A stretch of DNA of 64,000 bases from Euwallacea fornicatus (lineage: Eukaryota > Arthropoda > Insecta > Coleoptera > Curculionidae). The translations under genes and the position numbers were made by a program. Below, piece after piece: positions 24,465 through 38,192 of this stretch. The notes under the pieces are model-generated. The model was not told where the DNA came from. It searched no databases and saw only the letters and a list, made by a program, of their open reading frames with translations. Numbering within the stretch: position 1 is the stretch's first letter; the number at the start of each line of letters is the position of its first letter. The stretch is taken from the NCBI RefSeq assembly GCF_040115645.1, contig NW_027096015.1:682001-746000 (forward strand), read 5' to 3'.

Positions 24465-27400
24465 CTTAATCAAAGACTCAAATGAACAATCTCGACGAGA
24501 TCTTTAACATGACGTAACACATCATGATTGTATCATCTTGAGTTTCCACGAAAAATAGTACTTTATGAGCTCAAACATACAAGTTTTGTGACTTTTCACA
24601 CTTTGAAGCTCGATAACTTCGGTCAATGAGGACCAAATTTCTTAATCAAAGACTCAAATGAACCATCTCGACGAGATTTTTAACATAATGATACACATCA
24701 TGATTGTATCATCTTGAGTTTCCACGAAAAATAGTACTTTATGAGCTCAAACATAAAATTTTTGTGACTTTTCACATGTTGAAGCTCGATAACTTCGGTC
24801 AATGAGGACCAAATTTCTTAATCAAAGACTCAAATGAACCATCTCGACGAGATCTTTAACATGACGTAACACATCATGATTGTATCATCTTGAGTTTCAA
24901 AGAAAAATAGTACTTTATGAGCTCAAACATACAAGTTTTGTGACTTTTCACACTTTGAAGCTCTATAACTTCGGTCAATGAGGACCAAATTTCTTAATCA
25001 AAGACTCAAATGAACCATCTCGACGAGATCTTTAACATAATGGTACATATCATGATTGTATCATCTTGAGTTTCCACGAAAAATAGTACTTTATGAGCTC
25101 AAACATAAAATTTTTGTGACTTTTCACATGTTGAAGCTCGATAACTTCGGTCAATGAGGACCAAATTTCTTAATCAAATACTCAAATGAACCATCTCGAC
25201 GAGATCTTTAACATGACGTTACACATCATGATTGTATCTTCTTGAGTTTCAAAGAAAAATAGTACTTTATGAGCTCAAACATACAAGTTTTGTGACTTTT
25301 CACATGTTGAAGCAAGATAACTTCGGTCAATGAGGACCAAATTTCTTAATCAAAGACTCAGATGAACCATCTCGACGAGATCTTTAACATGACGTAACAC
25401 ATCATGATTGTATCATCTTGAGTTTCAAAGAAAAATAGTACTTTATGAGCTCAAACATACAAGTTTTGTGACTTTTCACACTTTGAAGCTCGATAACTTC
25501 GGTCAATGAGGACCAAATTTCTTAATCAAAGACTCAAATGAACCATCTCGACGAGATCTTTAACATGACGTAACACATCATGATTGTATCATCTTGAGTT
25601 TCAAAGAAAAATAGTACTTTATGAGCTCAAACATACAAGTTTTGTGACTTTTCACACTTTGAAGCTCTATAACTTCGGTCAATGAGGACCAAATTTCTTA
25701 ATCAAAGACTCAAATGAACCATCTCGACGAGATCTTTAACATAATGATACACATCATGATTGTATCATCTTGAGTTTCCACGAAAAATAGTACTTTATGA
25801 GCTCAAACATAAAATTTTTGTGACTTTTCACATGTTGAAGCTCGATAACTTCGGTCAATGAGGACCAAATTTCTTAATCAAAGACTCAAATGAACCATCT
25901 CGACGAGATCTTTAACATAATGATACATATCATGATTGTATCATCTTGAGTTTCCACGAAAAATAGTACTTTATGAGCTCAAACATAAAATTTTTGTTAC
26001 TTTTCACATGTTGAAGCTCGATAACTTCGGTCAATGAGGACCAAATTTCTTAATCAAAGACTCAAATGAACAATCTCGACGAGATCTTTAACATGACGTA
26101 ACACATCATGATTGTATCATCTTGAGTTTCCACGAAAAATAGTACTTTATGAGCTCAAACATACAAGTTTTGTGACTTTTCACACTTTGAAGCTCGATAA
26201 CTTCGGTCAATGAGGACCAAATTTCTTAATCAAAGACTCAAATGAACCATCTCGACGAGATTTTTAACATAATGATACACATCATGATTGTATCATCTTG
26301 AGTTTCCACGAAAAATAGTACTTTATGAGCTCAAACATAAAATTTTTGTGACTTTTCACATGTTGAAGCTCGATAACTTCGGTCAATGAGGACCAAATTT
26401 CTTAATCAAAGACTCAAATGAACCATCTCGACGAGATCTTTAACATGACGTAACACATCATGATTGTATCATCTTGAGTTTCAAAGAAAAATAGTACTTT
26501 ATGAGCTCAAACATACAAGTTTTGTGACTTTTCACACTTTGAAGCTCTATAACTTCGGTCAATGAGGACCAAATTTCTTAATCAAAGACTCAAATGAACC
26601 ATCTCGACGAGATCTTTAACATAATGGTACATATCATGATTGTATCATCTTGAGTTTCCACGAAAAATAGTACTTTATGAGCTCAAACATAAAATTTTTG
26701 TGACTTTTCACATGTTGAAGCTCGATAACTTCGGTCAATGAGGACCAAATTTCTTAATCAAATACTCAAATGAACCATCTCGACGAGATCTTTAACATGA
26801 CGTTACACATCATGATTGTATCTTCTTGAGTTTCAAAGAAAAATAGTACTTTATGAGCTCAAACATACAAGTTTTGTGACTTTTCACATGTTGAAGCAAG
26901 ATAACTTCGGTCAATGAGGACCAAATTTCTTAATCAAAGACTCAGATGAACCATCTCGACGAGATCTTTAACATGACGTAACACATCATGATTGTATCAT
27001 CTTGAGTTTCAAAGAAAAATAGTACTTTATTAGCTCAAACATACAAGTTTTGTGACTTTTCACACTTTGAAGCTCGATAACTTCGGTCAATGAGGACCAA
27101 ATTTCTTAATCAAAGACTCAAATGAACCATCTCGACGAGATCTTTAACATGACGTAACACATCATGATTGTATCATCTTGAGTTTCAAAGAAAAATAGTA
27201 CTTTATGAGCTCAAACATACAAGTTTTGTGACTTTTCACACTTTGAAGCTCTATAACTTCGGTCAATGAGGACCAAATTTCTTAATCAAAGACTCAAATG
27301 AACCATCTCGACGAGATCTTTAACATAATGATACATATCATGATTGTATCATCTTGAGTTTCCACGAAAAATAGTACTTTATGAGCTCAAACATAAAATT

Positions 27401-27632
27401 TTTGTGACTTTTCACATGTTGAAGCTCGATAACTTCGGTCAATGAGGACCAAATTTCTTAATCAAATACTCAAATGAACCATCTCGACGAGATTTTTAAC
27501 ATGACGTTACACATCATGATTGTATCTTCTTGAGTTTTAAAGAAAAATAGTACTTAATGAGCTCAAACATACAATTTTTGTGACTTTTCACATGTTGAAG
27601 CTCGATAACTTCGGTCAATGAGGACCAAATTT
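24465..27632. repeat. Two 9-monomer HOR units (2 x 1584 bp)
   Basis: The units are 24465-26048 and 26049-27632, each starting with the 'aacaatctcg' monomer (24487 and 26071). The shared order is: 'aacaat'; 'gattttt + aatgatacac'; 'ctctat'; 'gtacat'; 'tactc/gcaagat'; 'cagatg'; 'ctctat'. The last two monomers differ: copy 1 has 'aatgatacac' then 'gttac', copy 2 has 'aatgatacat' then 'tactc/ttttaaag'. Copy 2 has a private 'tttattagctc' (about 27030). The block following copy 2 resembles that preceding copy 1, with 'gagcacc' at 24102 and 27974, 22 monomers apart. Confidence 0.7.
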
Positions 27633-28688
27633 CTTAATCAAAGACTCAAATGAACCATCTCGACGAGATCTTTTACATAATGATACACATCATGATTGTA
27701 TCATCTTGAGTTTCCACGAAAAATAGTACTTAATCAGCTCAAACATACAAGTTTTGTGACTTTTCACACTTTGAAGCTCGATAACTTCGGTCAATGAGGA
27801 CCAAATTTCTTAATCAAAGACTCAAATGAACCATCTCGACGAGATCTTTAACATGACGTAACACATCATGATTGTATCATCTTGAGTTTCAAAGAAAAAT
27901 AGTACTTTATGAGCTCAAACATACAAGTTTTGTGACTTTTCACATGTTGAAGCTCGATAACTTCGGTCAATGAGCACCAAATTTCTTAATCAAATACTCA
28001 AATGAACCATCTCGACGAGATTTTTAACATGACGTTACACATCATGATTGTATCTTCTTGAGTTTCAAATAAAAATAGTACTTAATGAGCTCAAACATAC
28101 AAGTTTTGTGACTTTTCACATTTTGAAGCTCGATAACTTCGGTCAATGAGGACCAAATTTCTTAATCAAAGACTCAAATGAACCATCTCGACGAGATCTT
28201 TAACATAATGATACACATCATGATTGTATCATCTTGAGTTTCCACGAAAAATAGTACTTTATGAGCTCAAACATAAAATTTTTGTGACTTTTCACATATT
28301 GAAGCTCGATAACTTCGGTCAATGAGGACCAAATTTCTTAATCAAAGACTCAAATGAACCATCTCGACGAGATCTTTAACATAATGATACATATCATGAT
28401 TGTATCATCTTGAGTTTCCACGAAAAATAGTACTTTATGAGCTCAAACATAAAATTTTTGTTACTTTTCACATGTTGAAGCTCGATAACTTCGGTCAATG
28501 AGGACCAAATTTCTTAATCAAAGACTCAAATGAACAATCTCGACGAGATCTTTAACATGACGTAACACATCATGATTGTATCATCTTGAGTTTCCACGAA
28601 AAATAGTACTTTATGAGCTCAAACATACAAGTTTTGTGACTTTTCACACTTTGAAGCTCGATAACTTCGGTCAATGAGGACCAAATTT
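27633..28688. repeat. Marker module copy linking HOR blocks
   Basis: Six monomers carrying the module with 'ttttac', 'gagcacc' (27974), 'tcaaat', 'aatgatacac', 'gttac' and 'aacaatctcg' (28535). Compared with the module at 23761-24640 it has one extra monomer before 'aacaat'. It also has 'acaagttttgtg' where other copies have 'acaatttttgtg' in the 'gagcacc' monomer, and the 'ttttac' monomer before it lacks the usual 'gttttttg...gaggctcg' end. Both changes look like conversion from a 'gacgtaac'-type donor. Confidence 0.65.
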
Positions 28689-31152
28689 CTTAATCAAAGA
28701 CTCAAATGAACCATCTCGACGAGATTTTTAACATAATGATACACATCATGATTGTATCATCTTGAGTTTCCACGAAAAATAGTACTTTATGAGCTCAAAC
28801 ATAAAATTTTTGTGACTTTTCACATGTTGAAGCTCGATAACTTCGGTCAATGAGGACCAAATTTCTTAATCAAAGACTCAAATGAACCATCTCGACGAGA
28901 TCTTTAACATGACGTAACACATCATGATTGTATCATCTTGAGTTTCAAAGAAAAATAGTACTTTATGAGCTCAAACATACAAGTTTTGTGACTTTTCACA
29001 CTTTGAAGCTCTATAACTTCGGTCAATGAGGACCAAATTTCTTAATCAAAGACTCAAATGAACCATCTCGACGAGATCTTTAACATAATGGTACATATCA
29101 TGATTGTATCATCTTGAGTTTCCACGAAAAATAGTACTTTATGAGCTCAAACATAAAATTTTTGTGACTTTTCACATGTTGAAGCTCGATAACTTCGGTC
29201 AATGAGGACCAAATTTCTTAATCAAATACTCAAATGAACCATCTCGACGAGATCTTTAACATGACGTTACACATCATGATTGTATCTTCTTGAGTTTCAA
29301 AGAAAAATAGTACTTTATGAGCTCAAACATACAAGTTTTGTGACTTTTCACATGTTGAAGCAAGATAACTTCGGTCAATGAGGACCAAATTTCTTAATCA
29401 AAGACTCAGATGAACCATCTCGACGAGATCTTTAACATGACGTAACACATCATGATTGTATCATCTTGAGTTTCAAAGAAAAATAGTACTTTATGAGCTC
29501 AAACATACAAGTTTTGTGACTTTTCACACTTTGAAGCTCGATAACTTCGGTCAATGAGGACCAAATTTCTTAATCAAATACTCAAATGAACCATCTCGAC
29601 GAGATTTTTAACATGACGTTACACATCATGATTGTATCTTCTTGAGTTTTAAAGAAAAATAGTACTTTATGAGCTCAAACATACAAGTTTTGTGACTTTT
29701 CACATGTTGAAGCAAGATAACTTCGGTCAATGAGGACCAAATTTCTTAATCAAAGACTCAGATGAACCATCTCGACGAGATCTTTAACATGACGTAACAC
29801 ATCATGATTGTATCATCTTGAGTTTCAAAGAAAAATAGTACTTTATGAGCTCAAACATACAAGTTTTGTGACTTTTCACACTTTGAAGCTCGATAACTTC
29901 GGTCAATGAGGACCAAATTTCTTAATCAAAGACTCAAATGAACCATCTCGACGAGATTTTTAACATAATGATACACATCATGATTGTATCATCTTGAGTT
30001 TCCACGAAAAATAGTACTTTATGAGCTCAAACATAAAATTTTTGTGACTTTTCACATGTTGAAGCTCGATAACTTCGGTCAATGAGGACCAAATTTCTTA
30101 ATCAAAGACTCAAATGAACCATCTCGACGAGATCTTTAACATGACGTAACACATCATGATTGTATCATCTTGAGTTTCAAAGAAAAATAGTACTTTATGA
30201 GCTCAAACATACAAGTTTTGTGACTTTTCACACTTTGAAGCTCTATAACTTCGGTCAATGAGGACCAAATTTCTTAATCAAAGACTCAAATGAACCATCT
30301 CGACGAGATCTTTAACATAATGGTACATATCATGATTGTATCATCTTGAGTTTCCACGAAAAATAGTACTTTATGAGCTCAAACATAAAATTTTTGTGAC
30401 TTTTCACATGTTGAAGCTCGATAACTTCGGTCAATGAGGACCAAATTTCTTAATCAAATACTCAAATGAACCATCTCGACGAGATCTTTAACATGACGTT
30501 ACACATCATGATTGTATCTTCTTGAGTTTCAAAGAAAAATAGTACTTTATGAGCTCAAACATACAAGTTTTGTGACTTTTCACATGTTGAAGCAAGATAA
30601 CTTCGGTCAATGAGGACCAAATTTCTTAATCAAAGACTCAGATGAACCATCTCGACGAGATCTTTAACATGACGTAACACATCATGATTGTATCATCTTG
30701 AGTTTCAAAGAAAAATAGTACTTTATGAGCTCAAACATACAAGTTTTGTGACTTTTCACACTTTGAAGCTCGATAACTTCGGTCAATGAGGACCAAATTT
30801 CTTAATCAAAGACTCAAATGAACCATCTCGACGAGATCTTTAACATGACGTAACACATCATGATTGTATCATCTTGAGTTTCAAAGAAAAATAGTACTTT
30901 ATGAGCTCAAACATACAAGTTTTGTGACTTTTCACACTTTGAAGCTCTATAACTTCGGTCAATGAGGACCAAATTTCTTAATCAAAGACTCAAATGAACC
31001 ATCTCGACGAGATCTTTAACATAATGATACATATCATGATTGTATCATCTTGAGTTTCCACGAAAAATAGTACTTTATGAGCTCAAACATAAAATTTTTG
31101 TGACTTTTCACATGTTGAAGCTCGATAACTTCGGTCAATGAGGACCAAATTT
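28689..31152. repeat. 7-monomer tandem duplication
   Basis: Five monomers from 28689 ('gattttt + aatgatacac', 'ctctat', 'gtacat', 'tactc/gcaagat', 'cagatg') repeat from 29921, 1232 bp (seven monomers) later. Copy 1 has an additional pair at 29569-29920. The first of that pair is a chimera: its left half is the 'tactc/gattttt/ttttaaag' type, and its right half ('ctttatgag...acaag...gcaagat') is of another type. Copy 2 continues into 'ctctat' and 'aatgatacat'. Confidence 0.7.
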
Positions 31153-32736
31153 CTTAATCAAATACTCAAATGAACCATCTCGACGAGATTTTTAACATGA
31201 CGTTACACATCATGATTGTATCTTCTTGAGTTTTAAAGAAAAATAGTACTTAATGAGCTCAAACATACAATTTTTGTGACTTTTCACATGTTGAAGCTCG
31301 ATAACTTCGGTCAATGAGGACCAAATTTCTTAATCAAAGACTCAAATGAACCATCTCGACGAGATCTTTTACATAATGATACACATCATGATTGTATCAT
31401 CTTGAGTTTCCACGAAAAATAGTACTTAATCAGCTCAAACATACAAGTTTTGTGACTTTTCACACTTTGAAGCTCGATAACTTCGGTCAATGAGGACCAA
31501 ATTTCTTAATCAAAGACTCAAATGAACCATCTCGACGAGATCTTTAACATGACGTAACACATCATGATTGTATCATCTTGAGTTTCAAAGAAAAATAGTA
31601 CTTTATGAGCTCAAACATACAAGTTTTGTGACTTTTCACACTTTGAAGCTCTATAACTTCGGTCAATGAGGACCAAATTTCTTAATCAAAGACTCAAATG
31701 AACCATCTCGACGAGATCTTTAACATAATGATACATATCATGATTGTATCATCTTGAGTTTCCACGAAAAATAGTACTTTATGAGCTCAAACATAAAATT
31801 TTTGTGACTTTTCACATGTTGAAGCTCGATAACTTCGGTCAATGAGGACCAAATTTCTTAATCAAATACTCAAATGAACCATCTCGACGAGATTTTTAAC
31901 ATGACGTTACACATCATGATTGTATCTTCTTGAGTTTTAAAGAAAAATAGTACTTAATGAGCTCAAACATACAATTTTTGTGACTTTTCACATGTTGAAG
32001 CTCGATAACTTCGGTCAATGAGGACCAAATTTCTTAATCAAATACTCAAATGAACCATCTCGACGAGATCTTTAACATGACGTAACACATCATGATTGTA
32101 TCATCTTGAGTTTCCACGAAAAATAGTACTTTATGAGCTCAAACATACAAGTTTTGTGACTTTTCACATGTTGAAGCAAGATAACTTCGGTCAATGAGGA
32201 CCAAATTTCTTAATCAAAGACTCAGATGAACCATCTCGACGAGATCTTTAACATGACGTAACACATCATGATTGTATCATCTTGAGTTTCAAAGAAAAAT
32301 AGTACTTTATGAGCTCAAACATACAAGTTTTGTGACTTTTCACACTTTGAAGCTCGATAACTTCGGTCAATGAGGACCAAATTTCTTAATCAAAGACTCA
32401 AATGAACCATCTCGACGAGATCTTTAACATGACGTAACACATCATGATTGTATCTTCTTGAGTTTTAAAGAAAAATAGTACTTAATGAGCTCAAACATAA
32501 AATTTTTGTGACTTTTCACATGTTGAAGCTCGATAACTTCGGTCAATGAGGACCAAATTTCTTAATCAAAGACTCAAATGAACCATCTCGACGAGATCTT
32601 TTACATAATGATACACATCATGATTGTATCATCTTGAGTTTCCACGAAAAATAGTACTTAATCAGCTCAAACATACAAGTTTTTTGACTTTTCACATTTT
32701 GAGGCTCGATAACTTCGGTCAATGAGGACCAAATTT
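31153..32736. repeat. Mosaic monomers resembling the 11-mer HOR
   Basis: Nine monomers whose right part (from about 31860: 'tactc/ttttaaag', 'tactc/gcaagat', 'cagatg', 'gacgtaac/ttctt/ttttaaag/aaaattttt', 'ttttac/gaggctcg') follows the order of the 11-mer unit at 19713-23584. A segment of that HOR thus recurs about 11 kb to the right. No non-satellite sequence. Confidence 0.65.
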
Positions 32737-35024
32737 CTTAATCAAAGACTCAAATGAACCATCTCGACGAGATCTTTAACATAATGATACATATCATGAT
32801 TGTATCATCTTGAGTTTCCACGAAAAATAGTACTTTATGAGCTCAAACATAAAATTTTTGTGACTTTTCACATGTTGAAGCTCGATAACTTCGGTCAATG
32901 AGGACCAAATTTCTTAATCAAATACTCAAATGAACCATCTCGACGAGATTTTTAACATGACGTTACACATCATGATTGTATCTTCTTGAGTTTTAAAGAA
33001 AAATAGTACTTAATGAGCTCAAACATACAATTTTTGTGACTTTTCACATGTTGAAGCTCGATAACTTCGGTCAATGAGGACCAAATTTCTTAATCAAAGA
33101 CTCAAATGAACCATCTCGACGAGATCTTTTACATAATGATACACATCATGATTGTATCATCTTGAGTTTCCACGAAAAATAGTACTTAATCAGCTCAAAC
33201 ATACAAGTTTTTTGACTTTTCACATTTTGAGGCTCGATAACTTCGGTCAATGAGGACCAAATTTCTTAATCAAAGACTCAAATGAACCATCTCGACGAGA
33301 TCTTTAACATGACGTAACACATCATGATTGTATCATCTTGAGTTTCAAAGAAAAATAGTACTTTATGAGCTCAAACATACAATTTTTGTGACTTTTCACA
33401 TGTTGAAGCTCGATAACTTCGGTCAATGAGCACCAAATTTCTTAATCAAATACTCAAATGAACCATCTCGACGAGATTTTTAACATGACGTTACACATCA
33501 TGATTGTATCTTCTTGAGTTTCAAATAAAAATAGTACTTAATGAGCTCAAACATACAAGTTTTGTGACTTTTCACATTTTGAAGCTCGATAACTTCGGTC
33601 AATGAGGACCAAATTTCTTAATCAAAGACTCAAATGAACCATCTCGACGAGATCTTTAACATAATGATACACATCATGATTGTATCATCTTGAGTTTCCA
33701 CGAAAAATAGTACTTTATGAGCTCAAACATAAAATTTTTGTGACTTTTCACATGTTGAAGCTCGATAACTTCGGTCAATGAGGACCAAATTTCTTAATCA
33801 AAGACTCAAATGAACCATCTCGACGAGATCTTTAACATAATGATACATATCATGATTGTATCATCTTGAGTTTCCACGAAAAATAGTACTTTATGAGCTC
33901 AAACATAAAATTTTTGTTACTTTTCACATGTTGAAGCTCGATAACTTCGGTCAATGAGGACCAAATTTCTTAATCAAAGACTCAAATGAACAATCTCGAC
34001 GAGATCTTTAACATGACGTAACACATCATGATTGTATCATCTTGAGTTTCCACGAAAAATAGTACTTTATGAGCTCAAACATACAAGTTTTGTGACTTTT
34101 CACACTTTGAAGCTCGATAACTTCGGTCAATGAGGACCAAATTTCTTAATCAAAGACTCAAATGAACCATCTCGACGAGATTTTTAACATAATGATACAC
34201 ATCATGATTGTATCATCTTGAGTTTCCACGAAAAATAGTACTTTATGAGCTCAAACATAAAATTTTTGTGACTTTTCACATGTTGAAGCTCGATAACTTC
34301 GGTCAATGAGGACCAAATTTCTTAATCAAAGACTCAAATGAACCATCTCGACGAGATCTTTAACATGACGTAACACATCATGATTGTATCATCTTGAGTT
34401 TCAAAGAAAAATAGTACTTTATGAGCTCAAACATACAAGTTTTGTGACTTTTCACACTTTGAAGCTCTATAACTTCGGTCAATGAGGACCAAATTTCTTA
34501 ATCAAAGACTCAAATGAACCATCTCGACGAGATCTTTAACATAATGGTACATATCATGATTGTATCATCTTGAGTTTCCACGAAAAATAGTACTTTATGA
34601 GCTCAAACATAAAATTTTTGTGACTTTTCACATGTTGAAGCTCGATAACTTCGGTCAATGAGGACCAAATTTCTTAATCAAATACTCAAATGAACCATCT
34701 CGACGAGATCTTTAACATGACGTTACACATCATGATTGTATCTTCTTGAGTTTCAAAGAAAAATAGTACTTTATGAGCTCAAACATACAAGTTTTGTGAC
34801 TTTTCACACTTTGAAGCTCGATAACTTCGGTCAATGAGGACCAAATTTCTTAATCAAAGACTCAAATGAACCATCTCGACGAGATCTTTAACATGACGTA
34901 ACACATCATGATTGTATCATCTTGAGTTTCAAAGAAAAATAGTACTTTATGAGCTCAAACATACAAGTTTTGTGACTTTTCACACTTTGAAGCTCTATAA
35001 CTTCGGTCAATGAGGACCAAATTT
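32737..35024. repeat. 13-monomer HOR unit, copy A (2288 bp)
   Basis: Monomer order: 'aatgatacat'; 'tactc/ttttaaag'; 'ttttac/gaggctcg'; 'gagcacc' (33430); 'tactc/tcaaat'; 'aatgatacac'; 'aatgatacat/gttac'; 'aacaat' (33991); 'gattttt/aatgatacac'; 'ctctat'; 'gtacat'; 'tactc/gatcttt/gacgttac'; 'ctctat'. The next unit starts at 35025 with the same order less one monomer. I noticed no base difference in the twelve shared monomers. This is the cleanest HOR in the left zone. Confidence 0.85.
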
Positions 35025-37136
35025 CTTAATCAAAGACTCAAATGAACCATCTCGACGAGATCTTTAACATAATGATACATATCATGATTGTATCATCTTG
35101 AGTTTCCACGAAAAATAGTACTTTATGAGCTCAAACATAAAATTTTTGTGACTTTTCACATGTTGAAGCTCGATAACTTCGGTCAATGAGGACCAAATTT
35201 CTTAATCAAAGACTCAAATGAACCATCTCGACGAGATCTTTTACATAATGATACACATCATGATTGTATCATCTTGAGTTTCCACGAAAAATAGTACTTA
35301 ATCAGCTCAAACATACAAGTTTTTTGACTTTTCACATTTTGAGGCTCGATAACTTCGGTCAATGAGGACCAAATTTCTTAATCAAAGACTCAAATGAACC
35401 ATCTCGACGAGATCTTTAACATGACGTAACACATCATGATTGTATCATCTTGAGTTTCAAAGAAAAATAGTACTTTATGAGCTCAAACATACAATTTTTG
35501 TGACTTTTCACATGTTGAAGCTCGATAACTTCGGTCAATGAGCACCAAATTTCTTAATCAAATACTCAAATGAACCATCTCGACGAGATTTTTAACATGA
35601 CGTTACACATCATGATTGTATCTTCTTGAGTTTCAAATAAAAATAGTACTTAATGAGCTCAAACATACAAGTTTTGTGACTTTTCACATTTTGAAGCTCG
35701 ATAACTTCGGTCAATGAGGACCAAATTTCTTAATCAAAGACTCAAATGAACCATCTCGACGAGATCTTTAACATAATGATACACATCATGATTGTATCAT
35801 CTTGAGTTTCCACGAAAAATAGTACTTTATGAGCTCAAACATAAAATTTTTGTGACTTTTCACATGTTGAAGCTCGATAACTTCGGTCAATGAGGACCAA
35901 ATTTCTTAATCAAAGACTCAAATGAACCATCTCGACGAGATCTTTAACATAATGATACATATCATGATTGTATCATCTTGAGTTTCCACGAAAAATAGTA
36001 CTTTATGAGCTCAAACATAAAATTTTTGTTACTTTTCACATGTTGAAGCTCGATAACTTCGGTCAATGAGGACCAAATTTCTTAATCAAAGACTCAAATG
36101 AACAATCTCGACGAGATCTTTAACATGACGTAACACATCATGATTGTATCATCTTGAGTTTCCACGAAAAATAGTACTTTATGAGCTCAAACATACAAGT
36201 TTTGTGACTTTTCACACTTTGAAGCTCGATAACTTCGGTCAATGAGGACCAAATTTCTTAATCAAAGACTCAAATGAACCATCTCGACGAGATTTTTAAC
36301 ATAATGATACACATCATGATTGTATCATCTTGAGTTTCCACGAAAAATAGTACTTTATGAGCTCAAACATAAAATTTTTGTGACTTTTCACATGTTGAAG
36401 CTCGATAACTTCGGTCAATGAGGACCAAATTTCTTAATCAAAGACTCAAATGAACCATCTCGACGAGATCTTTAACATGACGTAACACATCATGATTGTA
36501 TCATCTTGAGTTTCAAAGAAAAATAGTACTTTATGAGCTCAAACATACAAGTTTTGTGACTTTTCACACTTTGAAGCTCTATAACTTCGGTCAATGAGGA
36601 CCAAATTTCTTAATCAAAGACTCAAATGAACCATCTCGACGAGATCTTTAACATAATGGTACATATCATGATTGTATCATCTTGAGTTTCCACGAAAAAT
36701 AGTACTTTATGAGCTCAAACATAAAATTTTTGTGACTTTTCACATGTTGAAGCTCGATAACTTCGGTCAATGAGGACCAAATTTCTTAATCAAATACTCA
36801 AATGAACCATCTCGACGAGATCTTTAACATGACGTTACACATCATGATTGTATCTTCTTGAGTTTCAAAGAAAAATAGTACTTTATGAGCTCAAACATAC
36901 AAGTTTTGTGACTTTTCACACTTTGAAGCTCGATAACTTCGGTCAATGAGGACCAAATTTCTTAATCAAAGACTCAAATGAACCATCTCGACGAGATCTT
37001 TAACATGACGTAACACATCATGATTGTATCATCTTGAGTTTCAAAGAAAAATAGTACTTTATGAGCTCAAACATACAAGTTTTGTGACTTTTCACACTTT
37101 GAAGCTCTATAACTTCGGTCAATGAGGACCAAATTT
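35025..37136. repeat. 12-monomer HOR unit, copy B (2112 bp)
   Basis: Same order as 32737-35024, but the 'tactc/gattttt/ttttaaag/acaattttt' monomer that should follow the first monomer is absent: 'aatgatacat' (35025) passes straight to 'ttttac' (35201). Landmarks 'gagcacc' (33430/35542) and 'aacaat' (33991/36103) are 2112 bp apart. Loss of exactly one 176-bp monomer without a phase change is the signature of in-register unequal exchange. Confidence 0.85.
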
Positions 37137-38192
37137 CTTAATCAAAGACTCAAATGAACCATCTCGACGAGATCTTTAACATAATGATACATATCATGAT
37201 TGTATCATCTTGAGTTTCCACGAAAAATAGTACTTTATGAGCTCAAACATAAAATTTTTGTGACTTTTCACATGTTGAAGCTCGATAACTTCGGTCAATG
37301 AGGACCAAATTTCTTAATCAAATACTCAAATGAACCATCTCGACGAGATTTTTAACATGACGTTACACATCATGATTGTATCTTCTTGAGTTTTAAAGAA
37401 AAATAGTACTTAATGAGCTCAAACATACAATTTTTGTGACTTTTCACATGTTGAAGCTCGATAACTTCGGTCAATGAGGACCAAATTTCTTAATCAAAGA
37501 CTCAAATGAACCATCTCGACGAGATCTTTTACATAATGATACACATCATGATTGTATCATCTTGAGTTTCCACGAAAAATAGTACTTAATCAGCTCAAAC
37601 ATACAAGTTTTTTGACTTTTCACATTTTGAGGCTCGATAACTTCGGTCAATGAGGACCAAATTTCTTAATCAAAGACTCAAATGAACCATCTCGACGAGA
37701 TCTTTAACATGACGTAACACATCATGATTGTATCATCTTGAGTTTCAAAGAAAAATAGTACTTTATGAGCTCAAACATACAATTTTTGTGACTTTTCACA
37801 TGTTGAAGCTCGATAACTTCGGTCAATGAGCACCAAATTTCTTAATCAAATACTCAAATGAACCATCTCGACGAGATTTTTAACATGACGTTACACATCA
37901 TGATTGTATCTTCTTGAGTTTCAAATAAAAATAGTACTTAATGAGCTCAAACATACAAGTTTTGTGACTTTTCACATTTTGAAGCTCGATAACTTCGGTC
38001 AATGAGGACCAAATTTCTTAATCAAAGACTCAAATGAACCATCTCGACGAGATCTTTAACATAATGATACACATCATGATTGTATCATCTTGAGTTTCCA
38101 CGAAAAATAGTACTTTATGAGCTCAAACATAAAATTTTTGTGACTTTTCACATGTTGAAGCTCGATAACTTCGGTCAATGAGGACCAAATTT
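37137..38192. repeat. Partial HOR copy C, end of left zone
   Basis: Six monomers repeat the start of the 13-mer, including the monomer missing from copy B and the last 'gagcacc' monomer of the window (37830). After 38193 the order departs: the 'aatgatacat' monomer has 'gtgac' instead of 'gttac' and is followed by 'tactc/ttttaaag' (38369) and an odd 'actcaaaagaacc' monomer (38545). Confidence 0.8.
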
